A DNA stretch of 18,618 nucleotides, from positions 1-18,618 of the forward strand of contig JAVKFF010000137.1 in assembly GCA_040226215.1 (NCBI GenBank). The letters run 5' to 3'. A program made the translations under genes and the position numbers. Below the pieces are notes generated by a model. That model saw nothing but the letters and a program-made list of their open reading frames with translations, did not search any database and was not told where the DNA came from. Position 1 is the stretch's first letter. Each line of letters begins with the position of its first letter. Origin of the DNA: JAVKFF01 sp040226215 (lineage in GTDB: Bacteria; Pseudomonadota; Alphaproteobacteria; DSM-16000; Inquilinaceae). Shown piece by piece: positions 1-6,798 of this stretch.

Positions 1-23
1 GCGGCGGTCGCCAGGACCGCCGC
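1..23. repeat. Perfect inverted repeat (hairpin) at the window edge
   Basis: Bases 1-9 (GCGGCGGTC) are the exact reverse complement of bases 15-23, with a 5-base loop GCCAG, giving a 9-bp GC-rich stem 8 bases before the ATG of the metal exporter. There is no T-tract on either side. It could end an upstream transcript, be a leader hairpin of the exporter gene, or lie inside a coding region, because the reading frame stays open to the window edge. Confidence 0.5.
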
Positions 24-31
24 ACGGCGCC

Positions 32-958
32 ATGAGCGCGGCGCCCGATCGCATGGCGGTGCTGCGGCGGCGGGCCATCGTTGCCAGCGTCAGCGTCGCG
101 GGCACCCTGGCGGCGGTGAAGCTGACGGCCTGGCTGATCACCGGGTCGGTGGCGGTGCTCTCCTCGCTGCTCGACAGCACGATGGACGTGGCCGCGTCGC
201 TGGTGATGTTCTACGCCGTGCGCGTCTCGCTGGAGCCGCCCGACCGCAGCCACCGATACGGCCATGGCAAGGCCGAGCCACTGGGCGCTCTGGCCCAGGC
301 GGCGTTCATTGTGGGCTCCGGCCTGTTCCTCGTCTTCGAGGCGGTGGGGCGGTTCGTGACGCCCCAGCCGGTCATGCAGGCGGAAGTCGGCTACACGGTG
401 ATGGCCGTCTCGATCGTGCTGACGCTGGGCCTCATCGTCTACCAGCGCCGGGTGATCCACGAGACGCGCTCGCTGGCGATCCGCGCGGACTGGCTGCACT
501 ATGTCGGCGACCTGGCGATGAACCTGGCGGTGATCGTCTCGCTGGTGCTCGCCGTCGAGGTCGGCTGGACCTGGGCCGACCCGGTCTTCGCCGTCGGGAT
601 CGCCGTGATCCTGATGCACAGCGCGGTGAAGGTGGCGCTGGGGGCGCTCGACCAGCTGATGGACCGGGAACTGCCCGCCGACCAGCGCCGGCGCATCGCC
701 CGCATCCTGCGCGCGCATCCGGAAGTGGTCGATTTCCACGACCTGCGCAGCCGGGAAAGCGGCATGCGCCGGTTCATCGAGGTGCATGTGGAACTCGACC
801 CGACGATGACCGTTGAGGCGGCACATGCGATCTGCGACCAGTTGGAGGCCGAGCTCGCGGACGCCTTCCGCAATGCCGACATCCTGATCCATCAGGAGCC
901 GGCGGGGCTGGAGGACGACCGGCTCGACAGCGTCATCGAGAACGGCGGCCGTGGCTGA
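32..958 (+). CDS. Cation diffusion facilitator (CDF) family divalent metal exporter, FieF/YiiP-like
   Basis: CDF proteins are inner-membrane metal/proton antiporters that export Zn(II), Fe(II), Cd(II) or similar ions from the cytoplasm. The 308-residue protein has the family length and layout: about six hydrophobic segments between residues 15 and 200, then a soluble C-terminal domain from about 210. Transport-site residues are visible: D48 and D52 in the second helix (LLDSTMD) and H156 and D160 in the fifth (HYVGD), the DxxxD/HxxxD set of YiiP. The conserved loop motif RYGHGKAEPLGALAQ is at 75-89. The set suggests Zn(II) or Cd(II) rather than Mn(II), but selectivity cannot be read from sequence alone. 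The frame is open upstream to the window edge; ATG at 32 is chosen because family homology starts soon after it. The next gene begins 62 bases downstream. Confidence 0.93.
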   Translation: MSAAPDRMAVLRRRAIVASVSVAGTLAAVKLTAWLITGSVAVLSSLLDSTMDVAASLVMFYAVRVSLEPPDRSHRYGHGKAEPLGALAQAAFIVGSGLFLVFEAVGRFVTPQPVMQAEVGYTVMAVSIVLTLGLIVYQRRVIHETRSLAIRADWLHYVGDLAMNLAVIVSLVLAVEVGWTWADPVFAVGIAVILMHSAVKVALGALDQLMDRELPADQRRRIARILRAHPEVVDFHDLRSRESGMRRFIEVHVELDPTMTVEAAHAICDQLEAELADAFRNADILIHQEPAGLEDDRLDSVIENGGRG

Positions 959-1020
959 GCCGCCGGCTGGAATAGCTGGGCCGGAAGACCCGGGCCCGAA
1001 CTCCTCGAACGGGGGCCGAA

Positions 1021-2559
1021 GTGACCGACGAGACGGACCAGCAGAAAGCGGTGATCGGTTTCCTCAGGAACCCGGCGAGCCATGGCGGCGCCGAGGTGGA
1101 GGAGGTGGTGACGCATGCCTCTCACCTGTTCATGGCGGGCGACCGGGTCTACAAGCTGAAGCGCGCTGTCCACTACCCCTTTCTGGACTACTCCACCGTG
1201 CAGAAGCGGCGGGTGGCCTGTGAACGTGAGGTGTCGCTGAACCGCCGCACGGCCCCCTCCCTCTATCTCGAGGTCGCCTCGATCGGCGGCGATGACGGCC
1301 GGCTCGGCTGGGGCGGGGATCCGGTACGCGACCATGTCGTGGTGATGAACCGCTTCGACCAGGACGGACTGTTCGACCGCAGGGCCGAGGCCGGCACGCT
1401 CGACGCCGCCGATCTCGAGGGACTGGCCGACAGCGTGCGGCGCTTCCACGGCGGCCTGCCCGCCATCGAGCCGGTGCCCGACTGGCCGGCCTCCTTCGGC
1501 TGGGTAATCGACGACAACCGCGAGGAACTGCACGAGCTGGCGTCCTGGCGGCGCCGCGACCTGGCGGGCTTCGACCGCTGGACGGCTGGCGCGCGGGCGG
1601 CCGGCGGCCCCCTGCTCGCCGAACGGAGCGCGGCCGTGCGCCTGTGTCACGGCGACCTTCATCTGCGCAACGTGGTGATGCTCGACGGTCGGCCGACGCC
1701 CTTCGACGGCATCGAGTTCGACGACACGATCGCCACCATCGACCCGCTCTACGACATCGCCTTCCTGATGATGGACCTGGCCCATCGGCGGCTCGACGGC
1801 CACGCCAGCCGCTTCCTCAGCCGCTACTTGTTTCCGGCAACCGGGGAAGCCTGGCGCGACGAGCCGTCGTTGTGGCGCGGGCTGGCGCTGCTCGACCTCT
1901 ATCTGACGCAGCGTGCCTCGGTTCGCGCCAAGACCGCTCTGGCGGGCGGCGATGGCGACGACCCGGAGCACCGGAGGGAAGCCGACGGCTATCTCGACCT
2001 GGCCCTGGCCATCGCCGATCGGGCGCCGCCGGTGCTGGTCGCGGTCGGCGGCCTGTCGGGTACGGGCAAGACGACGCTCGCCCACGCGCTGCTCGAGGAA
2101 CCGGCCCTGCCGGCCGGCACGGTGCATCTGCGCAGCGACGTCATCCGCAAGCGTCTGTTCGGTGCCGGTGACGATGACCGGCTGCCGGAGGAGGCCTATG
2201 CCCCGGAGGTCGGTCGCCACGTCTTCGCGCTGATGGGCGAGCTGGCGGGCCGCGTGCTCGGTGCCGGCCGACCCGTGGTCGTCGACGGCGTCTATGCCCA
2301 AGCTGAGGAGCGCCAGGCCATTGCCGCGATGGCGCGGGAGCGCGGGGCGGATTTCCGGCCGCTCTGGCTGGACGGGCCGGAGTCCCTGCGCCTGGAGCGT
2401 GTTGGCGGCCGGCGAGGTGACGCGTCGGATGCCGACGCAGCCGTGGTGCGCCGGCAGTCGGACTACGATCTGGGCCGTCTCGACTGGCCGCGCATCGCCG
2501 CCGACGGACCGATCGCCGCGGTTCGCGCGCGGGCGGTCGAGGCGCTTGGGTTTTCGTGA
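1021..2559 (+). CDS. Fused aminoglycoside-phosphotransferase-like / AAA P-loop kinase-like protein
   Basis: The 512-residue protein joins two nucleotide-binding modules, an arrangement known as COG2187 fused to COG0645. The N-terminal half is APH/choline-kinase-like: conserved lysines in YKLKRAVHYPFLDYS (44-58), the Brenner-type catalytic motif HGDLHLRN (210-217) and an acidic metal-binding segment FDGIEFDD (228-235). The C-terminal half starts at about 338 with a P-loop GGLSGTGKTT (343-352) and resembles small-molecule or gluconate-type kinases. The natural substrate is not known to me, and the APH label does not imply antibiotic resistance. The GTG start at 1021 follows a G-rich stretch and gives full N-terminal homology; the next in-frame Met is at residue 38. 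It lies about 100 bases upstream of the stress-protein gene, and a link to stress physiology would be inference. Confidence 0.88.
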   Translation: MTDETDQQKAVIGFLRNPASHGGAEVEEVVTHASHLFMAGDRVYKLKRAVHYPFLDYSTVQKRRVACEREVSLNRRTAPSLYLEVASIGGDDGRLGWGGDPVRDHVVVMNRFDQDGLFDRRAEAGTLDAADLEGLADSVRRFHGGLPAIEPVPDWPASFGWVIDDNREELHELASWRRRDLAGFDRWTAGARAAGGPLLAERSAAVRLCHGDLHLRNVVMLDGRPTPFDGIEFDDTIATIDPLYDIAFLMMDLAHRRLDGHASRFLSRYLFPATGEAWRDEPSLWRGLALLDLYLTQRASVRAKTALAGGDGDDPEHRREADGYLDLALAIADRAPPVLVAVGGLSGTGKTTLAHALLEEPALPAGTVHLRSDVIRKRLFGAGDDDRLPEEAYAPEVGRHVFALMGELAGRVLGAGRPVVVDGVYAQAEERQAIAAMARERGADFRPLWLDGPESLRLERVGGRRGDASDADAAVVRRQSDYDLGRLDWPRIAADGPIAAVRARAVEALGFS

Positions 2560-2575
2560 CCCGCTCGGCTATGCT
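2546..2575 (+). promoter_or_regulatory. Candidate promoter for the universal stress protein gene
   Basis: TTGGGT (2546-2551) and TATGCT (2570-2575) are separated by 18 bases. The -35 part lies in the last codons of the upstream gene, and the expected start of transcription would be about 80 bases before the GTG. The same TATGCT hexamer precedes four other genes in the window, which raises its credibility. The -35 match is modest. Confidence 0.35.
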
Positions 2576-2661
2576 GGCGTGGCAGATCGGGCGGTAGCGC
2601 CAACCCGGCAGCCCCTGCGGCGCGAGAGCCGCCGTCGCCATACCTCAAGGAGTTCAGCACC

Positions 2662-3528
2662 GTGGCCGTTCGTGTAATCCTCGCGCCGCTTTCCGGCATG
2701 GAAAGCGACCGCTCCTCCCTCCAGACGGCCATCGCGCTCGCCGAGCGTCATGGCGCCCATATCGACGCGGTGTTCGTAAAGGCGGACCCGCTGGAGGCCG
2801 CGCCGATGATCGGCGAGGCGGGTTCCGGCCTGGTGGTCGAACAGGTCATGCGCGCGGCGGAGAAGGAGATCGAGACCCGCGCCGGCAATGCCCGCAAGAC
2901 CTTCGACGAGATCGTCGGGGCGAGCGGCCTGCAACTGCGCGAGGAGCCGGGCGAGACCGGCACGCCCAGCATTGCCTTCCGCCTGGCCACGGGGCGCGAG
3001 GACACGGTGGTGGCCGAGCTCGGCCGGCTCTCCGACCTGGTGGTGCTGCCCAACCAGGCCAAGGCGACATCGGACATCCAGGCGGCGGTGACCCTCGAGG
3101 GTGCGTTGATGGCCTCCGCCAGGCCGGTCCTGGTCTCCTCCTCCAGCGGCGGTCCGGCCGGCGCGCGCATCGCCATCGCCTGGAACGGCGGGGTCGAGGC
3201 GGCGCATTCGGTGTTCGCCGCGCTGCCCTTCCTGACCGCGGCCGACGACGTGGCGGTGGTGTCGGCCACCACGACGAAATCGCGCGCCAACAACGCCGAG
3301 GCGCTGGTGCGCTATCTCGGCTGGCACGGCATCCGTGCCTCGGCCCACCAGATCGAGCCGGGCGACCAGTCGGTCGGCGCGGCCATCCTGGATGAGGCCG
3401 GGAAGGTCAACGCCGATCTTCTGGTCATGGGCGGCTACGGCCACAGCCGCATGCGCGAGCTGATTTTCGGCGGCGTGACGCGCTACGCGCTGTCGCATGC
3501 CAGGATCGCGGTGCTGATGACCCACTGA
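2662..3528 (+). CDS. Universal stress protein, tandem UspA domains
   Basis: The 288-residue protein has two UspA folds. The first spans about residues 3-155 and starts with the typical beta strand VRVILAPLSG; the second starts near 165 with ARIAIAWNGG. The C-terminal nucleotide-binding loop GGYGHSRMRELIFGG is present. It resembles the ATP-binding pattern G-x2-G-x9-G-S/T but has G-V-T after the last glycine. Such proteins are cytoplasmic and help survival under starvation, oxidative or respiratory stress; the exact role here is unknown. The GTG start at 2662 is fixed by an AAGGAG ribosome site at 2647-2652, nine bases upstream. It is followed within 23 bases by the FAD-oxidoreductase gene, so the two may be co-transcribed. 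Confidence 0.92.
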   Translation: MAVRVILAPLSGMESDRSSLQTAIALAERHGAHIDAVFVKADPLEAAPMIGEAGSGLVVEQVMRAAEKEIETRAGNARKTFDEIVGASGLQLREEPGETGTPSIAFRLATGREDTVVAELGRLSDLVVLPNQAKATSDIQAAVTLEGALMASARPVLVSSSSGGPAGARIAIAWNGGVEAAHSVFAALPFLTAADDVAVVSATTTKSRANNAEALVRYLGWHGIRASAHQIEPGDQSVGAAILDEAGKVNADLLVMGGYGHSRMRELIFGGVTRYALSHARIAVLMTH

Positions 3529-3551
3529 CGGTCCAGCCGGAGGTTTCTACC

Positions 3552-4994
3552 ATGGTCGGCAGTGCTGCCCAGCGCTCCGCCCTCGACGGCATTCGGGCGG
3601 TGCTTGGCCCGTCCGGGGTCGTCGAGGAGGCGCGGGCGATGGCGAAATACGTCCATTCCTGGCGCGACGACTACGGCGTGAGCGTGCCCCTGGTCGCCCG
3701 TCCGTCGACGACCGAAGAGGTCGCCGAGGTGGTGCGACGCTGCGCGGCGGCGGACATCGCCATCGTGCCCCAGGGCGGCAACACCGGCCTGACCGGTGCG
3801 GCCCAGGCGATGGGCGGCCGCGCGGAGATCATTCTCTCCCTGGAACGGATGACCCGCATCCGCGACGTCGATCCGGTGAACGATACGATGACCGTCGAGG
3901 CGGGCGTCGTGCTGCAGACGGTGCAGGACCGGGCGCGCGAAGCCGGACGCCTGTTCCCACTCAGCCTGGCGGCGGAGGGATCGTGCACCATCGGCGGCAA
4001 TCTCGCGACCAATGCCGGCGGCGTGCAGGTGCTGCGCTACGGCAATGCCAGGCAACTGGTGCTGGGCCTGGAGGCTGTGCTGGCCGACGGGCGGGTGTGG
4101 AGCGGTCTCACCGCGCTGCGCAAGGACAATGCCGGTTACGACCTGAAGCAGCTCTTCCTGGGCACCGAAGGGACGCTCGGCATCATCACGGCGGCGGTGC
4201 TGAAGCTGTTCCCGCTGCCGCGGGACAGCGCCACCGCGTTTCTGGCGCTGGAGAACCCGGCGGCGGCGCTCGACCTGCTGGTGGCGGCCAGGGAGCGGTT
4301 CGCCGAGGCGGTGAGCAGCTTCGAGCTGATCCAGCGGCGCGGTGTCGAGCTCGTCGCGCGGCACATCGACGCCGGCGTCGACCCGCTGGCGACAGCCTAT
4401 CCGTGGTATGTGCTGGTCGAGCTGACCGGCCAGGAGGCGCCCGGGACCCTGCGCCAGGCGATCGAGGAATGGCTCGCCGGGCGCTTCGAGGCGGGACAGG
4501 TGGCCGACGGCGCGATCGCCGCCAGCGAGGCGCAGGCGGCGACCTTCTGGCGGCTGCGGGAATCGCTGGCCGACGCCCTCCTGAAGGACGGCGTCTCGGT
4601 CAATCACGATGTCTCGGTGCCCGTCGCCAGCGTGCCGGATTTCATCGCCGCGGCGGAGGCGGCGATCGGCGAGGCCTGTCCCGGCATCCGGCCACTCTCC
4701 TTCGGCCATCTCGGCGACGGCAACATCCACTTCAACCCCTCGCAGCCGGAAGGCTCCGACGCCGGGGCGTTCCGGGCGGAGAAGGGGCGCCTCAACCGGA
4801 TCGTGCACGACACGGTGGCGCGCTTCAGCGGGTCGATCAGCGCCGAGCACGGCATCGGCCAGCTGCGCCGGGAGGAACTGGTCCACTACAAGCCGGCCGT
4901 GGATCTGGAGATGATGCGCACGCTCAAGCGCGCCTTCGATCCGCAGGGCATCCTCAACCCCGGCAAGGTGCTGCGCGCGGACGGCCCGGCGTGA
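3552..4994 (+). CDS. FAD-binding oxidoreductase, D-2-hydroxyglutarate dehydrogenase / D-lactate dehydrogenase (GlcD-like) family
   Basis: The 480-residue flavoprotein probably oxidises a D-2-hydroxyacid to the 2-oxoacid. The PCMH-type FAD domain covers about 45-222, with PQGGNTGLTGAA (73-84), GSCTIGGNLATNAGG (143-157), RYG (162-164), LRKDNAGYDLKQLFLGTEG (189-207) and GIIT. The C-terminal FAD-oxidase domain carries GHLGDGNIHFN (385-395) and SAEHGIG (430-436), whose histidines and glutamate contact metal and substrate in the D2HGDH family. The KDN and RYG motifs favour a D-2-hydroxyglutarate-type enzyme over a glycolate oxidase subunit, and no GlcE or GlcF partner is adjacent. Substrate assignment is inference. 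A GGAGG site at 3539-3543 sets the ATG at 3552. The stop codon overlaps the GTG of the next gene. Confidence 0.9.
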   Translation: MVGSAAQRSALDGIRAVLGPSGVVEEARAMAKYVHSWRDDYGVSVPLVARPSTTEEVAEVVRRCAAADIAIVPQGGNTGLTGAAQAMGGRAEIILSLERMTRIRDVDPVNDTMTVEAGVVLQTVQDRAREAGRLFPLSLAAEGSCTIGGNLATNAGGVQVLRYGNARQLVLGLEAVLADGRVWSGLTALRKDNAGYDLKQLFLGTEGTLGIITAAVLKLFPLPRDSATAFLALENPAAALDLLVAARERFAEAVSSFELIQRRGVELVARHIDAGVDPLATAYPWYVLVELTGQEAPGTLRQAIEEWLAGRFEAGQVADGAIAASEAQAATFWRLRESLADALLKDGVSVNHDVSVPVASVPDFIAAAEAAIGEACPGIRPLSFGHLGDGNIHFNPSQPEGSDAGAFRAEKGRLNRIVHDTVARFSGSISAEHGIGQLRREELVHYKPAVDLEMMRTLKRAFDPQGILNPGKVLRADGPA

Positions 4995-5731
4995 GCACGC
5001 GCTACGCCGTCTACTTCGTGCCGCCGCCCGACGATCCGCTGTGCCGGCGCGGTCAGGCCTGGCTCGGCCGCGATGCCTTCACCGGGACCGCGCTGGACCT
5101 GCCGGCCGTGCCGGGCGTGTCGGCCGAGGCGCTCGACCGGATCCTCGAACCACCGCGCCGCTACGGCTTCCACGCCACCCTCAAGGCGCCGTTCCGCCTT
5201 CATGAGGATGCCGAGGAGGCGATGCTCGTCTCGGCCTTCGACGCCTTCTGCGCCGCGACGCCACCGGCCGCGGTCGAGGGTCTCAGGATTGACGCGCTCA
5301 GCGGCTTCCTGGCGCTGGTCTGCCGGGAGCCGAGTGCCGAGGTCGACCGGCTGGCCGATTGCGTCGTCGCGGCGTTCGACGGTTTCCGGGCGCCGCTCAG
5401 CGAGGCTGAGCGCCAGCGCCGGCGGCCCGGGCGGCTGACAGCGCGCCAGCGCCGTCAGCTCGATCGCTGGGGCTATCCCTGGGTAGGGGCCGATTTCACC
5501 TTCCACATGACCCTGACCGGACAGGTCGAGGATCAGGTGCTGCGCCAGCGGCTGCGCGCGCATCTGGAGGACCGGATCGGAGCCAGCGCCAAAGCGCTCG
5601 ATCGGCTCGGCCATCTGGCTCTGTTCCGGCAGCTCGACCGGCACGCGCCGTTCCTGGCGCTCAGGCACCGTCCGCTCGAGGGGGCGGCGTGGCCACAGGA
5701 CGCGCCATCAACCTTCGCCCAGTCTTTCTGA
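4991..5731 (+). CDS. DUF1045 family protein, predicted 2H (two-histidine) phosphoesterase
   Basis: This 246-residue protein matches the DUF1045 family, often annotated 'putative phosphonate metabolism protein' because relatives sit in phn (C-P lyase) operons. Its two H-x-T motifs, HATLKAP (H61, T63) and HMTLTG (H172, T174), are the catalytic pair of 2H phosphoesterases such as RNA ligase/cyclic phosphodiesterase-like enzymes, so cleavage of a cyclic phosphodiester is plausible. The N-terminal RYAVYFVPPPDDPL is typical of the family. The start is GTG at 4991, overlapping the upstream stop by 4 bases (GTGA), which implies translational coupling. A longer open frame runs in from 3983 but is the out-of-frame shadow of the upstream gene. 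No phosphonate genes are visible nearby, so the link to phosphonate use is unsupported here. Confidence 0.85.
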   Translation: MSTRYAVYFVPPPDDPLCRRGQAWLGRDAFTGTALDLPAVPGVSAEALDRILEPPRRYGFHATLKAPFRLHEDAEEAMLVSAFDAFCAATPPAAVEGLRIDALSGFLALVCREPSAEVDRLADCVVAAFDGFRAPLSEAERQRRRPGRLTARQRRQLDRWGYPWVGADFTFHMTLTGQVEDQVLRQRLRAHLEDRIGASAKALDRLGHLALFRQLDRHAPFLALRHRPLEGAAWPQDAPSTFAQSF

Positions 5732-5773
5732 AATTGAACGCTTGTCCAAGAATATCCGGCACCGCAGCCTTCG

Positions 5774-5806
5774 TGTGCTGTTGTTGACCCCAAACCACAC
5801 AGCACA
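5774..5806 (+). other. Hairpin downstream of the DUF1045 gene
   Basis: TGTGCTGT (5774-5781) is the exact reverse complement of ACAGCACA (5799-5806); the loop is 17 bases. It begins 42 bases after the DUF1045 stop codon and is followed by TTGTTC. It may form part of a two-hairpin transcription end with the stronger stem just downstream, or be a leader structure. Confidence 0.45.
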
Positions 5807-5812
5807 TTGTTC

Positions 5813-5844
5813 AAGGCCCCGGTCGCGCGAGCGGCCGGGGTCTT
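5813..5844 (+). terminator. Strong hairpin, probable transcription terminator of the stress-protein/FAD/DUF1045 group
   Basis: Bases 5813-5826 pair with 5831-5844 over 14 positions (12 Watson-Crick pairs and two G-T wobbles) around a GCGA tetraloop of the stable GNRA type. The right arm ends in TCTT followed by GTT, a short T-rich tail. It lies 81 bases after the last stop codon of the upstream group and before the promoter of the secreted-protein gene. The weak T-tract is the main reservation. Confidence 0.6.
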
Positions 5845-5977
5845 GTTCATGGCGATACTGTTCAGCGCGGTACTGTTCAGGGCGGTACTTTGCATGGCGG
5901 TACTGTTCAGGGCGGTTGCTGGTCAGGGCTGTTACTGTTCAGGGCGGTTACTGGTCAGGGCAGGGTATTGTTTCGGG
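5837..5977. repeat. Iteron-like array of 15/16-base direct repeats
   Basis: Seven clear units run from 5852 to 5959, with starts at 5852, 5867, 5882, 5897, 5912, 5928 and 5944. The first four are 15 bases (type GCGGTACTGTTCAGG) and the last three 16 bases (type GCGGTTACTGTTCAGG). A degenerate unit at 5837-5851 matches at 11 of 15 positions and overlaps the right arm of the terminator. Another at 5960-5977 contains the putative -35 of the next promoter. Each unit carries the short palindrome-like core CTGTTCAG or CTGGTCAG. The 15-base units keep one reading frame open, coding a five-residue hydrophobic repeat (LFRAV type), but no good start or ribosome site precedes them. No function is known to me; protein-binding sites or slippage-derived repeats are both possible. 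Confidence 0.85.
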
Positions 5978-5997
5978 TGGACCATGCCGCCTATGCT
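5968..5997 (+). promoter_or_regulatory. Candidate promoter of the secreted P5-like protein gene
   Basis: TTGTTT (5968-5973) and TATGCT (5992-5997) are 18 bases apart, giving a predicted leader of about 50 bases before the ATG at 6053. The -35 falls in the last, degenerate unit of the direct-repeat array, so a protein bound to the array could directly affect this promoter. This is sequence-based inference only. Confidence 0.45.
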
Positions 5998-6052
5998 CGC
6001 CCCCTGCGCGCGTAGCGCGGGCGATGGTGGGGCGAGGGGGAGGGACGCTGGC

Positions 6053-6757
6053 ATGACTGGTCGATCGCGGACGCGGGACCGCCACGGACTTGCCGTCGCC
6101 ACCCTGGCGCTGGTCCTCTCCTGGGGTGCCGCGGCCGCACAGGATGGCGGATCAGGTGGCGACGCCCCGGCGGCCGGTTCAACCGACGCCGCCACCACGG
6201 ACGAGCCGATGGGCGAGCGCGACTTCAACCCGCTCGACATCCGTCCGGTCGACCCGCCCGATGCCTGGGAGGGCCAGGTGCGCGTGCAGCAGACCGGCGA
6301 CGGCGGCTTCGCGGTGTTCGAGAGCTATGCCTACGGCCTGCGGGCGGCGGCGATCCTGCTGCGCAACTACAAGCGCCTGCACGGCATCGACGCGCTGGTT
6401 GGCCCGGACGGCATCACCGGCGAGGACGGCGTGATCACCCGCTGGTCGCCGGAATCCGACCACAACGCCACCCAGGCCTATGTCGACCGGGTGTCGGACC
6501 TGACCGGCTTCGGCGCCACCCAGGTCATCGACCTGGAGCACGGGCCGACGGTCGCCGCGCTGATCCACGCCATGACCCGCGTCGAACTCGGCCTCGCCGA
6601 CAGCGACCCGCTGCCCTACACCGCCGACGACATGGCGCAGGCGTTGAGCTTGGCGGATTTTCCGGAAGCCAGCTCGGGCGGCGCGCCGGGGGACGCGTCG
6701 GGCGACGGCCAGGGCGCCGCGACGGACGCCGCCGGCGACGCGGCCGCGAGCCAGTAG
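6053..6757 (+). CDS. Secreted protein with phage 'structural protein P5'-like domain
   Basis: The 234-residue protein has a Sec-type signal peptide: basic residues 2-11, hydrophobic core 12-28 (HGLAVATLALVLSWGAAAA), likely cleavage after about residue 28-30. A Gly/Ala/Asp-rich linker follows to about 55. The core at 58-185 shows a pattern I associate with phage virion 'structural protein P5'-like domains: FNPLDIRP (in place of NNPGNIR), GFAVFESYAYGLRAAAILLRN, a tryptophan/serine-rich ITRWSPESDHNATQAYV, and a terminal helix containing AMTRVELG. The C-terminal 40 residues are a low-complexity Ala/Gly/Asp tail. The exact activity is unknown to me; a peptidoglycan-related role is a guess. The ATG at 6053 is chosen because the signal peptide begins there and GGGGGAGGGA precedes it; the frame is open upstream through the repeat array. 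No other phage gene is nearby. Confidence 0.75.
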   Translation: MTGRSRTRDRHGLAVATLALVLSWGAAAAQDGGSGGDAPAAGSTDAATTDEPMGERDFNPLDIRPVDPPDAWEGQVRVQQTGDGGFAVFESYAYGLRAAAILLRNYKRLHGIDALVGPDGITGEDGVITRWSPESDHNATQAYVDRVSDLTGFGATQVIDLEHGPTVAALIHAMTRVELGLADSDPLPYTADDMAQALSLADFPEASSGGAPGDASGDGQGAATDAAGDAAASQ

Positions 6758-6781
6758 CACCAGGAAAGGCCCGGAATATTG

Positions 6782-6796
6782 CCGTCGACGCGACGG
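6782..6796 (-). terminator. Short hairpin between convergent genes, possible weak terminator
   Basis: CCGTCG (6782-6787) and CGACGG (6791-6796) form a perfect 6-bp stem with a 3-base loop. Read on the minus strand it follows the GMC oxidoreductase stop codon (6799-6801) and is followed by CAATATT, a short AT-rich tail. The loop is tight and the tail imperfect, so the call is tentative. Confidence 0.3.
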
Positions 6797-6798
6797 GA

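Noticed and set aside
892..2301. A 469-codon minus-strand frame opposite the APH/P-loop fusion gene
   Set aside because: Low-complexity antisense translation; the + strand has clear kinase motifs. Similar shadows at 3483-4886 and 2569-3525 were rejected on the same grounds.
5837..5977. CRISPR array
   Set aside because: Units are 15-16 bases and directly abutting, with no spacers of 25-40 bases and no cas genes.
5807..6052. N-terminal extension of the secreted protein through the repeat array, or a small hydrophobic repeat protein
   Set aside because: The frame is open and gives LFRAV-type pentapeptides, but the start would be TTG inside a hairpin, the repeats change from 15 to 16 bases and lose frame, and a signal peptide plus promoter support a start at 6053.
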